Shown here piece after piece: positions 52,043 to 61,640 of a stretch of 64,000 nucleotides of DNA. The stretch lies in assembly GCA_024399135.1 (NCBI GenBank), contig JAKSHY010000003.1, forward strand, positions 147,054-211,053, read 5' to 3'. The notes beneath the pieces are model-generated. The model worked only from the letters and a program-made list of their open reading frames with translations, was not told where the DNA came from and ran no database searches. Source of the stretch: Lachnospiraceae bacterium (GTDB lineage: Bacteria > Bacillota > Clostridia > Lachnospirales > Lachnospiraceae). The position numbers and the translations under genes are program-made. The first letter of the stretch is position 1. The number at the start of each line of letters is the position of its first letter.

Positions 52043-53425
52043 TTACTCAAGTAAAGTTCCTGTAAGTTCAACAGCTACAGGCCATTCTGTATCTGTTGTA
52101 GGTTTCTCTACTGTAACCTTTACATCAAATAGTCTGTCCTCAATAGTTGAAGCATCAAGAGTTTTTCCTTCAAGTGTCTGTGCATTAATTTCTTTAGAAG
52201 CATCAGCATCCTCGAAAGAACCCTTCTTGTTCTTCTCTCTGGTCCAGACTGTATTATTAAATACATCCTTCTTTCCCTTAGGATTAGCATTAGCACCACC
52301 AACTCTTAAATAGCACTGTACTGGAACCTGCTGGGATGTACTAGTTTTCGTGAATTCCAACTTATCTCTGTCATAGAGATTCGTTCTTAATGTTATAGGC
52401 TGCTTGGTTCCGCCATTTTCAGTATCTTCAATATCATTTTCATAAATCTGAAGATTTAATCCTGCCCCGCTTGACTTTCTGTAGCTCTCCCACTCAGAAC
52501 CTGTTGCATTCTGAGCCACTACGTATAAATCACACTCTACAGAGTCAGGATTATTAATAATCATAATGTCACCACCAGACTTCGCCATCTCATAGTTAGG
52601 TCTGTACATTAAGAATATCGACCTAAATGGTGTTTTTGATGATGCATTACTGTATATTTTCTTCTTCATGGCAACATATGATGTCTTATCATCTGCTACC
52701 TTATTGGTATTATTGGGAAGGATATAAGAAATCGTTGCGAAAACAGATATCTTATCAATCTCATTTCCTTTAGCGTCAGTAGTTGTACCGGCCTTCTCAA
52801 TATCTATATAGATTTCTCTTGCCAGCTTTCCTGAAAATGAAAGTGCTGTAGCAGTATCTGCTGTTGGATAAAGCTTTCTGTAGGCTTCATTTCTCTTCTC
52901 GAATTCCTTACAAGCCTTCTCCTCATATACATCGCTAAAATATCCAGGAGTTCCCTCTGCTGTCATCGATTGAGCCATATTTAAAATAGCTGCTGTATTC
53001 GCAGACACTGAATCAAAGTTCGCAAGGTTAACACCATTCGTGTTCTCATAATAGGTAGGGTCAATCTCTATTTCGACATTAAATCCCTTTCCTAATGCTG
53101 AGTTTACTTCATCATCATATGCTTCGAAGGTTCCACCCTCAACACCGGTTATACTAAGCACATACTTACCATCCGCGTCTGGCAGTGCACCTGGCTGATA
53201 CTTTTCAATAATCGCATCCTTAGTAAGTGTTTTCATATCTTCCATAATATTTTCAGCTGCATTGGTTGCATACATCTTAAGCTTAGACTTGGATGTAGCA
53301 TTAGCAGATGTTACGAAAGCACGTAAAACTGGAATGCTGACGATAGCCAGAATAATAACAGCTATCAGCACTTCAAGAAGTGTGAATCCAGCATTATTCA
53401 GTTGACTATCTTTTCTTCTTAGCAT
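52043..53425 (-). CDS. Large minor prepilin, PilV/GspI-like
   Basis: 460 residues. Leader MLRRKDSQLNNAG, then FTLLEVLIAVIILAIVSIPV with Glu5 (F-T-L-L-E) and the GspI/PilV-like AFVTSANATSKSKLKMYATNAAEN helix. The head is about 400 residues, far larger than GspI (about 120). First of four adjacent minor pilins; with the next three it completes an I-K-H-J set. Confidence 0.82.
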   Translation of the reverse strand: MLRRKDSQLNNAGFTLLEVLIAVIILAIVSIPVLRAFVTSANATSKSKLKMYATNAAENIMEDMKTLTKDAIIEKYQPGALPDADGKYVLSITGVEGGTFEAYDDEVNSALGKGFNVEIEIDPTYYENTNGVNLANFDSVSANTAAILNMAQSMTAEGTPGYFSDVYEEKACKEFEKRNEAYRKLYPTADTATALSFSGKLAREIYIDIEKAGTTTDAKGNEIDKISVFATISYILPNNTNKVADDKTSYVAMKKKIYSNASSKTPFRSIFLMYRPNYEMAKSGGDIMIINNPDSVECDLYVVAQNATGSEWESYRKSSGAGLNLQIYENDIEDTENGGTKQPITLRTNLYDRDKLEFTKTSTSQQVPVQCYLRVGGANANPKGKKDVFNNTVWTREKNKKGSFEDADASKEINAQTLEGKTLDASTIEDRLFDVKVTVEKPTTDTEWPVAVELTGTLLE

Positions 53426-53476
53426 CTGATTTTCTCGTAAAAATATATCTTTGTACTAATATCGTGTGTTATTTAA

Positions 53477-54295
53477 CTATTCTGTAATTCCTTCGTTAGC
53501 TGTAGCATCTGTCTCATTAGCTTCAGCCGGAGCCTCGGATGGATCACCGCTGAACAATGTTACAGTAGTTGCTCCTGTATGGAATACATCTGACAATCCC
53601 TTAGGTACTGAAGGTATGAATGTAGGTGTGTACTCCTTCTCTAAGCCTTCAATATAGTAAAGCTCAACACCTATAGCACCTGAAAGGTAACCAGTCTCAG
53701 CATCATAGCTCATCTCAATACCGATGATAGAATTCTTATTATACTGGCTGGTGATGTAATCTAACATGTACTTAAATCCGTTATAGGTACATGCGAAGTT
53801 CATTGCCATTGGAGCTCCGAAAAGCTTATATTTAGCAGAAATATCCTCAATCTGAGAATCTAAAAGAGTCTCATCACCATCCTCATTAGTGAAAACATCA
53901 ACATCCTTAAGGCTCTCTGGATCAATTCCTGCTACTGCAACAGCATCATCAATTTCCTTAATCTCTAAATCTCCGAATCTAAGTTCTAAAGGAAGTGTTG
54001 TATCAATATTAGCCCAGAACATCATCTGATCTTCTGTAGATACTAAAACAGGATATCTGTCTGAAATCTCATCAATAGTCACATTAGCATTGATGATTCC
54101 TGCTTCATAATCATCAAGTCTTCCCATTATTGCCTGGTAGCTTGATGCTTTCTTAGATAGAGTTGCATTCTCTGATTCGATAGCTGTAAGTTCGTCCTGC
54201 ATAGGGCTAACGACTAAAAACCATACAACTACAATAATTAAAATTCCAAGAACGCCTATGAGCATGTTCTTATCTTTAGTAGATACCTTAGTCAT
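53477..54295 (-). CDS. PilO-like pilus alignment protein
   Basis: 272 residues. One membrane helix (about 10-30), a coiled coil (about 32-60, MQDELTAIESENATLSKKA) and a ferredoxin-like domain ending around 230. This is the PilO/GspM layout. It follows the PilM-PilN fusion by 1 nt. Its tail (about 235-272) is acidic and Ala/Glu-rich. It forms the inner alignment complex with PilN. Confidence 0.85.
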   Translation of the reverse strand: MTKVSTKDKNMLIGVLGILIIVVVWFLVVSPMQDELTAIESENATLSKKASSYQAIMGRLDDYEAGIINANVTIDEISDRYPVLVSTEDQMMFWANIDTTLPLELRFGDLEIKEIDDAVAVAGIDPESLKDVDVFTNEDGDETLLDSQIEDISAKYKLFGAPMAMNFACTYNGFKYMLDYITSQYNKNSIIGIEMSYDAETGYLSGAIGVELYYIEGLEKEYTPTFIPSVPKGLSDVFHTGATTVTLFSGDPSEAPAEANETDATANEGITE

Positions 54296-54296
54296 T

Positions 54297-56111
54297 TTAC
54301 ACGCCCTCCTCTTCTTCTACATCTTCTGCTTCTTCACCATCTTCTGGCGCCTCCGTTTCATATGGAGCATACTGAAGATCTACTGTGAAACCATATACAA
54401 TTTCGCCTAAATCGTTTTCGATGAGCGAAACGCTGGTAAGTTCTGCGTTGGAGAACATGCCGTTTTCTTTTAACTTCTTAAGAACATATGCTGACTCTTC
54501 CTTACTACCAACTGTAGCATCGAGTGTAATCTTCTCTGTGTCAGATTCAATACTGTTAAGACAGAAGGTATAAGGCATTTCGTTTTCAAGATATGTTATG
54601 AAATTATGCAGCTCATAGTTTCTGTTATTGCCTGACTGATCAATAAACTTAAGATACTCCGCATTAGCTCTTACATTCGCATATTCTTTATATGTTTCTA
54701 CTGCAGGCTCGCAATCAGCTATAGTCTTTTCATAGCCAGCCTTTAAGTCCTTCGCCTCATTAAGCGGAATCCATGTTAGCAAGAACAGAAGTGCCGATGC
54801 CACCACGCATATTAAGAAGATTGATAATGCAATGATAGTTCCCTTCTGATCATTAGCAGAAGAAGAACCCGAACCCTTCTTTCCTTCCTCTTCGTGATCT
54901 GGATAAAAATTGATAGGCGCTATTGTCGCACCGATTACTGTTACATATTCACCATATGAAACATCCTGGAAAATCTTCTCAACATCGATACCTGAAAGAT
55001 TGGTAAGATTCTTAACCTTAATACCTAATTCATTAGAAAGAAGGTTCTGAAGTCCTGAAAAATCAGCTCCAAGTCCTGTTATATATGCTTTTTCAATAGG
55101 TCTTTGGGAATGATTAGAATTATAATAATCAATAACTCTTAAGATACCACCGCCTAAAGTTCTAAGTGCCTGAGTGACATTGCTCTTATCTGTTCTAATC
55201 TGTGCTGACTCAGAGTCATCATCCATGTCCCCTGCAGCTACTTCGAAGCTTGACATGATAACTGTCTTTCTTCTGGCTACTTCTAACGCATCATTATAAG
55301 TAGTCATAGGTCCTAATGCTTTAGTATCTAAAAGTGCATTAACTGCTTCATCAATACCGTAAGGAATAGTACGGTTTAATGTGATGGCACCATCTTCTGT
55401 AACCATCAACAATGAGTTTCTTTCATCTATCTTAACGATTAACTGAACGCCCTTCTGACACTCATCCTTCGCTGCCTGATAGATTGAATTTCCGTTATAA
55501 TCAATTGATACGATATCAAGTGAAAGGTCTTTAGCTAGTTTCTCATAAGAGCTAATCAAAAGCTTAGGTGCTGCTAAAACCATTAACTTATAACCAGTAG
55601 GCTTAGAAAGCTTAGCTGATGAACTCTTAGAAGTCTTAGCCTTCTTCTTAGAACCTGATTCATCGCCATCGGCTGAATTAGCGTCTGAATCTTCCTTATC
55701 TAAATCTATTACATCAAGTGGAGCTGCTTCGTCTCTTACAAGTCCAATAATAGAATGGCTGAACATATACTGACTTGGTTCTACAGGGAAGTAGTCTGAA
55801 AGGTTAGCTCTTACTATATCCTGCAGCTGTTTTTCCTTAACAAAAGGAACCACTGCCTCTCTGGTAGCAATTTTGCTACTAGCAATGGTGAAGATAACCT
55901 TCTTAGTCTTAATCTTGTTACTACTTAATAAAGACTTAAATGTGTTGTTAAATGTCTCATTAGGTTGAACGCTTCCATCAACAAGCATTCCCTCTGGGGT
56001 AGAAATAACGAAGCTATTGAAGATCTTATTCTTACCATTAGCATTCCTTTCAACCTCACATACTTTCGTAAAGAGATAGCCAATCTCTATACTTAAAACT
56101 CTCTCAGCCAT
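54297..56111 (-). CDS. pilM: PilM-PilN fusion protein
   Basis: 604 residues. Residues 1-395 are PilM, an actin-like ATPase on the cytoplasmic face (LSIEIGYLFTKVCEVERN, a conserved ITGLGADFSGL near 344, and GATIAPINF). An acidic insert lies at 130-170. INFYP at 400-404 matches the INLLP peptide with which separate PilN proteins bind PilM. A membrane helix (424-447), coiled coil and a PilN ferredoxin-like domain (about 480-580) follow. In most bacteria these are two genes. The single frame has no stop or frameshift between them. Confidence 0.87.
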   Translation of the reverse strand: MAERVLSIEIGYLFTKVCEVERNANGKNKIFNSFVISTPEGMLVDGSVQPNETFNNTFKSLLSSNKIKTKKVIFTIASSKIATREAVVPFVKEKQLQDIVRANLSDYFPVEPSQYMFSHSIIGLVRDEAAPLDVIDLDKEDSDANSADGDESGSKKKAKTSKSSSAKLSKPTGYKLMVLAAPKLLISSYEKLAKDLSLDIVSIDYNGNSIYQAAKDECQKGVQLIVKIDERNSLLMVTEDGAITLNRTIPYGIDEAVNALLDTKALGPMTTYNDALEVARRKTVIMSSFEVAAGDMDDDSESAQIRTDKSNVTQALRTLGGGILRVIDYYNSNHSQRPIEKAYITGLGADFSGLQNLLSNELGIKVKNLTNLSGIDVEKIFQDVSYGEYVTVIGATIAPINFYPDHEEEGKKGSGSSSANDQKGTIIALSIFLICVVASALLFLLTWIPLNEAKDLKAGYEKTIADCEPAVETYKEYANVRANAEYLKFIDQSGNNRNYELHNFITYLENEMPYTFCLNSIESDTEKITLDATVGSKEESAYVLKKLKENGMFSNAELTSVSLIENDLGEIVYGFTVDLQYAPYETEAPEDGEEAEDVEEEEGV

Positions 56112-56153
56112 TTTTTCGCTCCTTTAGATTAGTTTTATTTCTTAATATATTTA

Positions 56154-56915
56154 TTACAATCCCAGTAATCCTATGTACCAGGAAATCATTTCGTTTCCAA
56201 ATAATACTGCTATTAAAATTCCCGCACTTAAATACGGTCCGAAAGCCAACTGATGGTCAGCCTTTGATACTCTCATTCGAATCACATGAATAATGGATCC
56301 GATAATGCATCCTAACAGGAATGCAAGCACTGTGTTTTGCCAGCCAAGCATTAATCCTGCAGCTGCCATGAGCTTCATGTCTCCTCCGCCCATGCCTCTG
56401 CCCTTGGTGGCCAGAATAATAATAAATATGAAAGTACTGACAGCAAAGAAGCCGATTACGTGATTAACCCAGTCTTCATAATGAAGAGCTGTCATAATCA
56501 GCCCCAGTGCCAGTATAAAGATATTAATTCCAACTGGAATCTCATATGTCCTCCAGTCTATTACGCTAAGCGTAATCAAAGCAGATATTAACAGGCAGTA
56601 GAGTAGGGAATCTACATTCACCCCGTTAATAAATAAAATAATTACATAAAGCAACCCGTTCAGTCCCTCAATAAGAGGGTACTGAACAGAAATCTTTGCT
56701 TTACAATTGCGGCACTTGCCGCGAAGGACCAAATAGCTAAACAACGGTATTAACTCATACCAGGAAAGCTTGTGGTCACAGCTCATGCAATGAGACCGTG
56801 TCTTAACAATATTCTCTTTTAATGGTATGCGATAAATACATACGTTTAGGAAACTACCTATCACTATGCCGTAGAGGAAGGTGATAATGTAGATAAAAAT
56901 CAGTATTGGGTCCAT
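56154..56915 (-). CDS. pilD: Prepilin peptidase, PilD/GspO family
   Basis: 253 residues. The bifunctional form: N-terminal methylase-type domain with zinc cysteines C43-x-x-C46 and C68-x-x-C71, and A24 peptidase Asp residues D120 (IDWRTYEIP) and D179 (GGGDMKLMAA). Seven to eight membrane helices. It cleaves the leaders of the six or so prepilins in this operon after glycine. Confidence 0.95.
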   Translation of the reverse strand: MDPILIFIYIITFLYGIVIGSFLNVCIYRIPLKENIVKTRSHCMSCDHKLSWYELIPLFSYLVLRGKCRNCKAKISVQYPLIEGLNGLLYVIILFINGVNVDSLLYCLLISALITLSVIDWRTYEIPVGINIFILALGLIMTALHYEDWVNHVIGFFAVSTFIFIIILATKGRGMGGGDMKLMAAAGLMLGWQNTVLAFLLGCIIGSIIHVIRMRVSKADHQLAFGPYLSAGILIAVLFGNEMISWYIGLLGL

Positions 56916-56930
56916 GGTTAAATCGCTATA

Positions 56931-57353
56931 TTAGTCAGCTGAGAATGTTCCATCGAATGAGTATGTTCCACCCTTAACTGTAGCTTTTCCTGTTCTCTTC
57001 CATCCTGATGCATCTGTATATTCAATCTTAGGTGCTTCAGCAGACCAATCTCCCTTTAATGTGTATGTATTTTTAATACCATATGCTGATGCAACATCTG
57101 CATTAAGTGTCACAACACTACCTGAAATTGAAATGGCAGTATTTTTATCTGCAGTTGTGAAACTTTCATGGTCAGTAGCATAGGTATCTGTAGCCACAAC
57201 CATCTCTTCTACATTCTGAAGATCAGTAGATACTCTTGACTTAGCAACATACTGAATGAACTGAGGTGCAAGAACACCAATAAGTACTGCCATAATAGCA
57301 ATAACGATGATTAACTCTACGAGGGAGAAACCCTTGTTGTTTGTTTTCTTCAT
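56931..57353 (-). CDS. pilA: Major type IV pilin (PilA-like)
   Basis: 140 residues, the smallest and simplest pilin of the operon. Leader MKKTNNKG, then FSLVELIIVIAIMAVLIGVLAPQF with Glu5, a helix to about residue 60 and a small beta head with no cysteines. AAAGGAGAG before the ATG is a strong ribosome site and a stem-loop lies just upstream, both suiting high expression. Assumed major subunit from size and position. Confidence 0.9.
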   Translation of the reverse strand: MKKTNNKGFSLVELIIVIAIMAVLIGVLAPQFIQYVAKSRVSTDLQNVEEMVVATDTYATDHESFTTADKNTAISISGSVVTLNADVASAYGIKNTYTLKGDWSAEAPKIEYTDASGWKRTGKATVKGGTYSFDGTFSAD

Positions 57354-57392
57354 AATTCATTCTCTCCTTTTTAATTATGATTATATGTTTTA

Positions 57393-57417
57393 AATTCCCG
57401 CCCCTACATCGGGAATT
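57393..57417 (-). other. Stem-loop before the major pilin gene
   Basis: AATTCCCG and CGGGAATT pair (8 bp) with a 9-nt loop in the 75-bp gap between pilC and pilA. No T-run follows, so it may be a 5' stabiliser or processing site that raises pilA mRNA relative to its neighbours. Confidence 0.45.
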
Positions 57418-57428
57418 AGAAACCAATT

Positions 57429-58643
57429 TTATAAGCTATCCATTGCCTGGTACATTGTAAGCATTGGAGCCATAACTGCAGCAATAAGTCCACCAACTAC
57501 TACCGCTAATACCATGATGATCATAGGCTCCATAGCCGCCATTAACGACTGAACTGCCATTTCAACCTCTTCATCATAGTAATCAGCAAGCTTTGTTAAC
57601 ATCTCTTCAGTATTACCAGCTTCCTCTCCTATATGTATCATGTGATACATCATAGGAGGAAATAGTCCGCAGTCTGCCAATGGAACCGATAATGGAACAC
57701 CCTTAATAACCTCTTCCTTCGCATCCTTTAACGCATTCTTAAAATGAGTATTCTGCATAGTCTGTCCGACTATATCCACTGCATCTACTAAAGAAACGCC
57801 AGCTGCCAAAAGTGTCGATAGAGTTCTTGCAAGCTGTGAGCAGGCACTCTTAACCACCAGATTTTTTGCCGCTGGAAACTTAAGTGAAATCGTACTTTTA
57901 AGGACTTTTCCACCAGGCGTTTTTAAATAAAACTTAATTGCAATAACTGCTGCAATAACTGCTGGGAATAAAATGTACCAGTAATCCATAATAAAATCTG
58001 ACATAGCTACTACTGCCTTAGTTATTCCTGGCAATTCTGTTCCCATATCAGCAAACATATCTGTATATGAAGGAATAACCACCACAAGCATTACGATTAC
58101 TACAACTACTGCAACAATAGCAATAACTGCTGGATATATCATAGCCTTCTTAACCAGGGCTGCTGTCTTCGCAGATTTTTCATACTGCTCTGCCATTCTC
58201 TCTAATGATGTTTCCAAAGAACCTGACTGCTCACCAGCATTAACTGTGGTAATCATTAAATCAGAGAAGATATTAGGATGCTTACTAAGTCCATTAGCAA
58301 GAGTTTCACCCTTCTCAACCTCTACCTGTACTTCTCTAATCGCCTTGGCAAGCGCTGGATTTTCAGTCTGTTCCCTAAGAAGAGACAGGCATTCCAATAT
58401 TGATACACCGGCTCTTGACATAGCAACGAACTGTCGGCAAAATACTCCTAAATCTCTGGGGGATGGTTTCTTTTCAAAACCGATTTTTATTTCCTTATTA
58501 AGTGCACTCTGTTCAGAAACATTAGTAACTATATATCCCTTAGCCTTAAGCTGTGCACGAACAACTTCTGGATTCTCAGCCTCCTGAGTTCCTTTAATAG
58601 TCTTTCCATCCTGTGAAATTACTTCATACTGATAATTAGCCAT
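57429..58643 (-). CDS. pilC: PilC, inner-membrane platform protein
   Basis: 404 residues. Two GspF repeats with the LGVFCRQFVAMSRAGVSILECLSLL and CSQLARTLSTLLAAGVSLVDAV cores and three membrane helices (about 165-187, 215-235, 370-395). Platform on which PilB drives pilus growth. Follows pilB by 25 bp. Confidence 0.95.
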   Translation of the reverse strand: MANYQYEVISQDGKTIKGTQEAENPEVVRAQLKAKGYIVTNVSEQSALNKEIKIGFEKKPSPRDLGVFCRQFVAMSRAGVSILECLSLLREQTENPALAKAIREVQVEVEKGETLANGLSKHPNIFSDLMITTVNAGEQSGSLETSLERMAEQYEKSAKTAALVKKAMIYPAVIAIVAVVVVIVMLVVVIPSYTDMFADMGTELPGITKAVVAMSDFIMDYWYILFPAVIAAVIAIKFYLKTPGGKVLKSTISLKFPAAKNLVVKSACSQLARTLSTLLAAGVSLVDAVDIVGQTMQNTHFKNALKDAKEEVIKGVPLSVPLADCGLFPPMMYHMIHIGEEAGNTEEMLTKLADYYDEEVEMAVQSLMAAMEPMIIMVLAVVVGGLIAAVMAPMLTMYQAMDSL

Positions 58644-58668
58644 TTTAGCTCCTTAATATAATGAAAGA

Positions 58669-60363
58669 TTATGAATCAAAACTTACTTTCTTCATTTCTG
58701 CCACTGAGGTGATACCATCAATAACATATCTCGTTGCACTCATTCTAAGAGTACTCATTCCCTCTTCAAGCGCTTTATTCTTAATATCATCTGCAGTTCC
58801 ACCACGAGATATTACATTCTTAAGATCATGTGTTAATTCCATAATCTCATATACACCGATTCGTCCCTTGTAGCCAGTGTTATCACACATCTTGCAACCA
58901 GAAGGCTTATAGATTTTAGGTGGTGTTGCTGGATCAACATTTAGAAGTTCACATTCTTCCTCATCAGGAGTATATTCCTGCTTGCAAGTAGGACATAATC
59001 TTCTAACAAGACGCTGAGCAATAATACCAACCGTTGAATCTGCTATAAGATATGGTTCAATTCCCATATCCTCAAGACGAGTTATAGTACTCGCTGCCGA
59101 GTTAGTATGCAGTGTCGATACTACCAGGTGACCTGTAATAGACGCCTGAACCGCGATTGAAGCAGTTTCAGTGTCTCGAATTTCTCCGATCATAATAATA
59201 TCCGGGTCCTGTCTTAAGATTGATCTTAAGGCAGATGCGAATGTTAAGTTAGCCTTATTATTCGTCTGAACCTGATTAATACCATCAATATTAGCTTCGA
59301 CAGGATCTTCTACTGTTATTATGTTAACCTCTGAACTGTTAAGTTCAGAAAGTGCTGTATACAATGTTGTAGATTTACCAGAACCTGTAGGTCCTGTAAC
59401 CAAAAGAATTCCATGTGGATTAGACAAGATATGATCGAATACTTTAAGCTCCTGATCATTAAATCCAAGATCCTTCTTGGCTCTTGTTAATGCAGTCTTA
59501 GAAGTAAGACGCATAACTATCTTTTCGCCATACACTGTCGGAAGGACAGATACACGGATATCATATTCTAATCTGTCTACAACCTGAGTAATACGACCAT
59601 CCTGAGGCTTACGTTTCTCAGCTATATCCATACCACCAATAATCTTAATTCTGGCAACCAGCGCTGGAAGAATCTTAGCACTGTAGGTATGTCTTTCATA
59701 TAAGGTACCATCAATACGGTATCTGATTCGAACCTGTCTTTCCATAGGCTCAATATGTATATCTGATGAACGCTGTCTAACAGCCTGTTCAATCATAGTC
59801 TTAACTAACTGAACGATAGGTGAGTTGTTAACATCCTCACTGTACATATCCTCAGTTTCTTCAGTATCTTCTAATTCCTTGCCCTTAGTATATTCATCAA
59901 GCTGATTCTTAAGTTCACTCTGACCATATATTCTGTCAAGAGCCATCTTAACACTCTTAGGTGTTGCTACGTATGGCTCAACCGTCATATTGGTGATAAT
60001 TGAGATATCATCAATAGCCGCCATGTCCATAGGGTCTGGCATTGCGACCTTAAGTGTATTAGGAGAATCTGATGGTATTTCAAAAGGAAGAACATTGTAC
60101 TTGGTCAAAATCTTATCTGAGACAAGATACTTAATTCTATCCTCAATTTCTAAATCTGACGGATCAACAAGCTCTAAATTGAGCTGTCTTGAAAGAGCTC
60201 CTGCAATAGCTTCTTCTGTCGCCATTCCAGTTTCAACCAAAGTCACACCAAGTCTTTGACCAAGTTCTTTTTGTTTTTCAAGAGCAACCTTTAACTGGTC
60301 AAAATTGATAACTCCTTCATCTATTAAGATGTCACCTAAACGCTTCTTACGTTTTAATTCCAT
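58669..60363 (-). CDS. pilB: PilB/GspE assembly ATPase
   Basis: 564 residues. N-terminal MshEN-type domain (about 1-140, RLGDILIDEGVINFDQL, a fold that can bind c-di-GMP), linker, then ATPase domain with Walker A GPTGSGKS (324-331), Asp box ITVEDPVE, Walker B GEIRDTETA, and zinc cysteines CPTC (457-460) and CKMC (490-493). Powers pilus extension. No PilT partner in this window. Confidence 0.96.
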   Translation of the reverse strand: MELKRKKRLGDILIDEGVINFDQLKVALEKQKELGQRLGVTLVETGMATEEAIAGALSRQLNLELVDPSDLEIEDRIKYLVSDKILTKYNVLPFEIPSDSPNTLKVAMPDPMDMAAIDDISIITNMTVEPYVATPKSVKMALDRIYGQSELKNQLDEYTKGKELEDTEETEDMYSEDVNNSPIVQLVKTMIEQAVRQRSSDIHIEPMERQVRIRYRIDGTLYERHTYSAKILPALVARIKIIGGMDIAEKRKPQDGRITQVVDRLEYDIRVSVLPTVYGEKIVMRLTSKTALTRAKKDLGFNDQELKVFDHILSNPHGILLVTGPTGSGKSTTLYTALSELNSSEVNIITVEDPVEANIDGINQVQTNNKANLTFASALRSILRQDPDIIMIGEIRDTETASIAVQASITGHLVVSTLHTNSAASTITRLEDMGIEPYLIADSTVGIIAQRLVRRLCPTCKQEYTPDEEECELLNVDPATPPKIYKPSGCKMCDNTGYKGRIGVYEIMELTHDLKNVISRGGTADDIKNKALEEGMSTLRMSATRYVIDGITSVAEMKKVSFDS

Positions 60364-60389
60364 ATCTTCTTACTTATCCTACCCCAATA

Positions 60390-61640
60390 TTATTTAGTCA
60401 CACGATACATGTTTCCTGGATGCGATGAGTTTGTTCTTAAATCCGAAACGTTGACGCGCGCGTCTGCTAATCCACTATGCCAGTAAACATATTCTATGAT
60501 TCTGTCACCATCTTTAATCTTAATTAGGTCTCCATTAGTTCTTACTGGAATATATACTTCTCCAGATGTAATATCTGTTATTTCTATTACGTATTCAGTG
60601 CCTGTAAGCTGAACAAGATAATTAGGATACATAGCTGAGAACAATTCTGGTGATTCTGCATTCTTATATTCAATCTTACAGCTATTACCAGATGCCTCTA
60701 CAAGTACGAATTGGTTTCCTGCCTTAGACGTGAATATTCCTGATGGTGTATTAAGTGAAACATACACACTGTCTGTTGTAACTCCAGGTCTAGAGAGATT
60801 GTATCCCGCTACCTCACCTGCATGCGCATAAGTTCCATCCTCTCTCAATTCCCACCAGTCTTTATCTGAAGCATAAGGCCATACAGCAGAAGATCCTCTG
60901 CCTTCCCATTTTGCATAAAGTGTTATATCTTCAGTAATAATCGTCGAAAAATTAAATGCATTAGTGCAACCCGGCTCTTTGTACCATCCCTTAAAATCAT
61001 AGGTTGGATGTGTAGGTGCCTTAGGCATCTTGGCTGTCTTACCACTTTCTACTTCCTGTGGATTAACATCATCAAATGTTCCCCTGCCATTAGTATTAAA
61101 TGTTACATAGCATATTCCTGGAGATGGCACTGGCGTTGGTGTTGCAGCATCTGGTGTTGCAACTGGTGCATCTGTTGATTTAGGAGCAGGACTTGCATTC
61201 CATCCTGTCATATCTAAAGAAACTTTATCCTCGCAAGTGGCACATTCAATCCATGCAGTTCCTGTTGCTGTATCAACTCCAACTGTCATAACTGCAGAAT
61301 CATACATGTTATGTTCTGAAGAATTAGGGACAACTATATATTGTCCAATCTCTGATGCCACTGGTTTAAATGACACTCCATAATTAGTCGACCTGTCCGA
61401 GCTTGTTGGCATAACCTTAAGCAAAGAAGCCGTGTCATTCTGTACATCTTTTACACTTGAATCGTAAACACACCTGGCATAAATGTTTAAAACAGCGGTT
61501 CTATTCTCCCTACAGGCCTGCTTACGCTTCTCTTCTGCCATCTTAGTAAAATTAGGTACAAGAAGACCTACCAGAACTCCCATAATTGCAATCACTATGA
61601 TAAGTTCCATGAGACTAAAACCCCATGAATTATTCACCAA
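60390..61640 (-). CDS. Prepilin with an InlB B-repeat-like domain, first gene of the pilus operon
   Basis: About 416 residues from the TTG at 61640 (GTG at 61637 also possible). This start gives leader MVNNSWG before FSLMELIIVIAIMGVLVGL with Glu5, like the other prepilins, and TAGG sits 9 nt upstream. The open frame continues up to 61736 but would add a 32-residue leader extension and would begin inside the predicted promoter. The C-terminal part carries a Listeria-Bacteroides repeat (VTFNTNGRGTF to ITLYAKW, about residues 185-250), a beta-grasp fold common in surface adhesins, then a lectin-like tail. Probably a minor or adhesive pilin. Confidence 0.78.
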   Translation of the reverse strand: MVNNSWGFSLMELIIVIAIMGVLVGLLVPNFTKMAEEKRKQACRENRTAVLNIYARCVYDSSVKDVQNDTASLLKVMPTSSDRSTNYGVSFKPVASEIGQYIVVPNSSEHNMYDSAVMTVGVDTATGTAWIECATCEDKVSLDMTGWNASPAPKSTDAPVATPDAATPTPVPSPGICYVTFNTNGRGTFDDVNPQEVESGKTAKMPKAPTHPTYDFKGWYKEPGCTNAFNFSTIITEDITLYAKWEGRGSSAVWPYASDKDWWELREDGTYAHAGEVAGYNLSRPGVTTDSVYVSLNTPSGIFTSKAGNQFVLVEASGNSCKIEYKNAESPELFSAMYPNYLVQLTGTEYVIEITDITSGEVYIPVRTNGDLIKIKDGDRIIEYVYWHSGLADARVNVSDLRTNSSHPGNMYRVTK

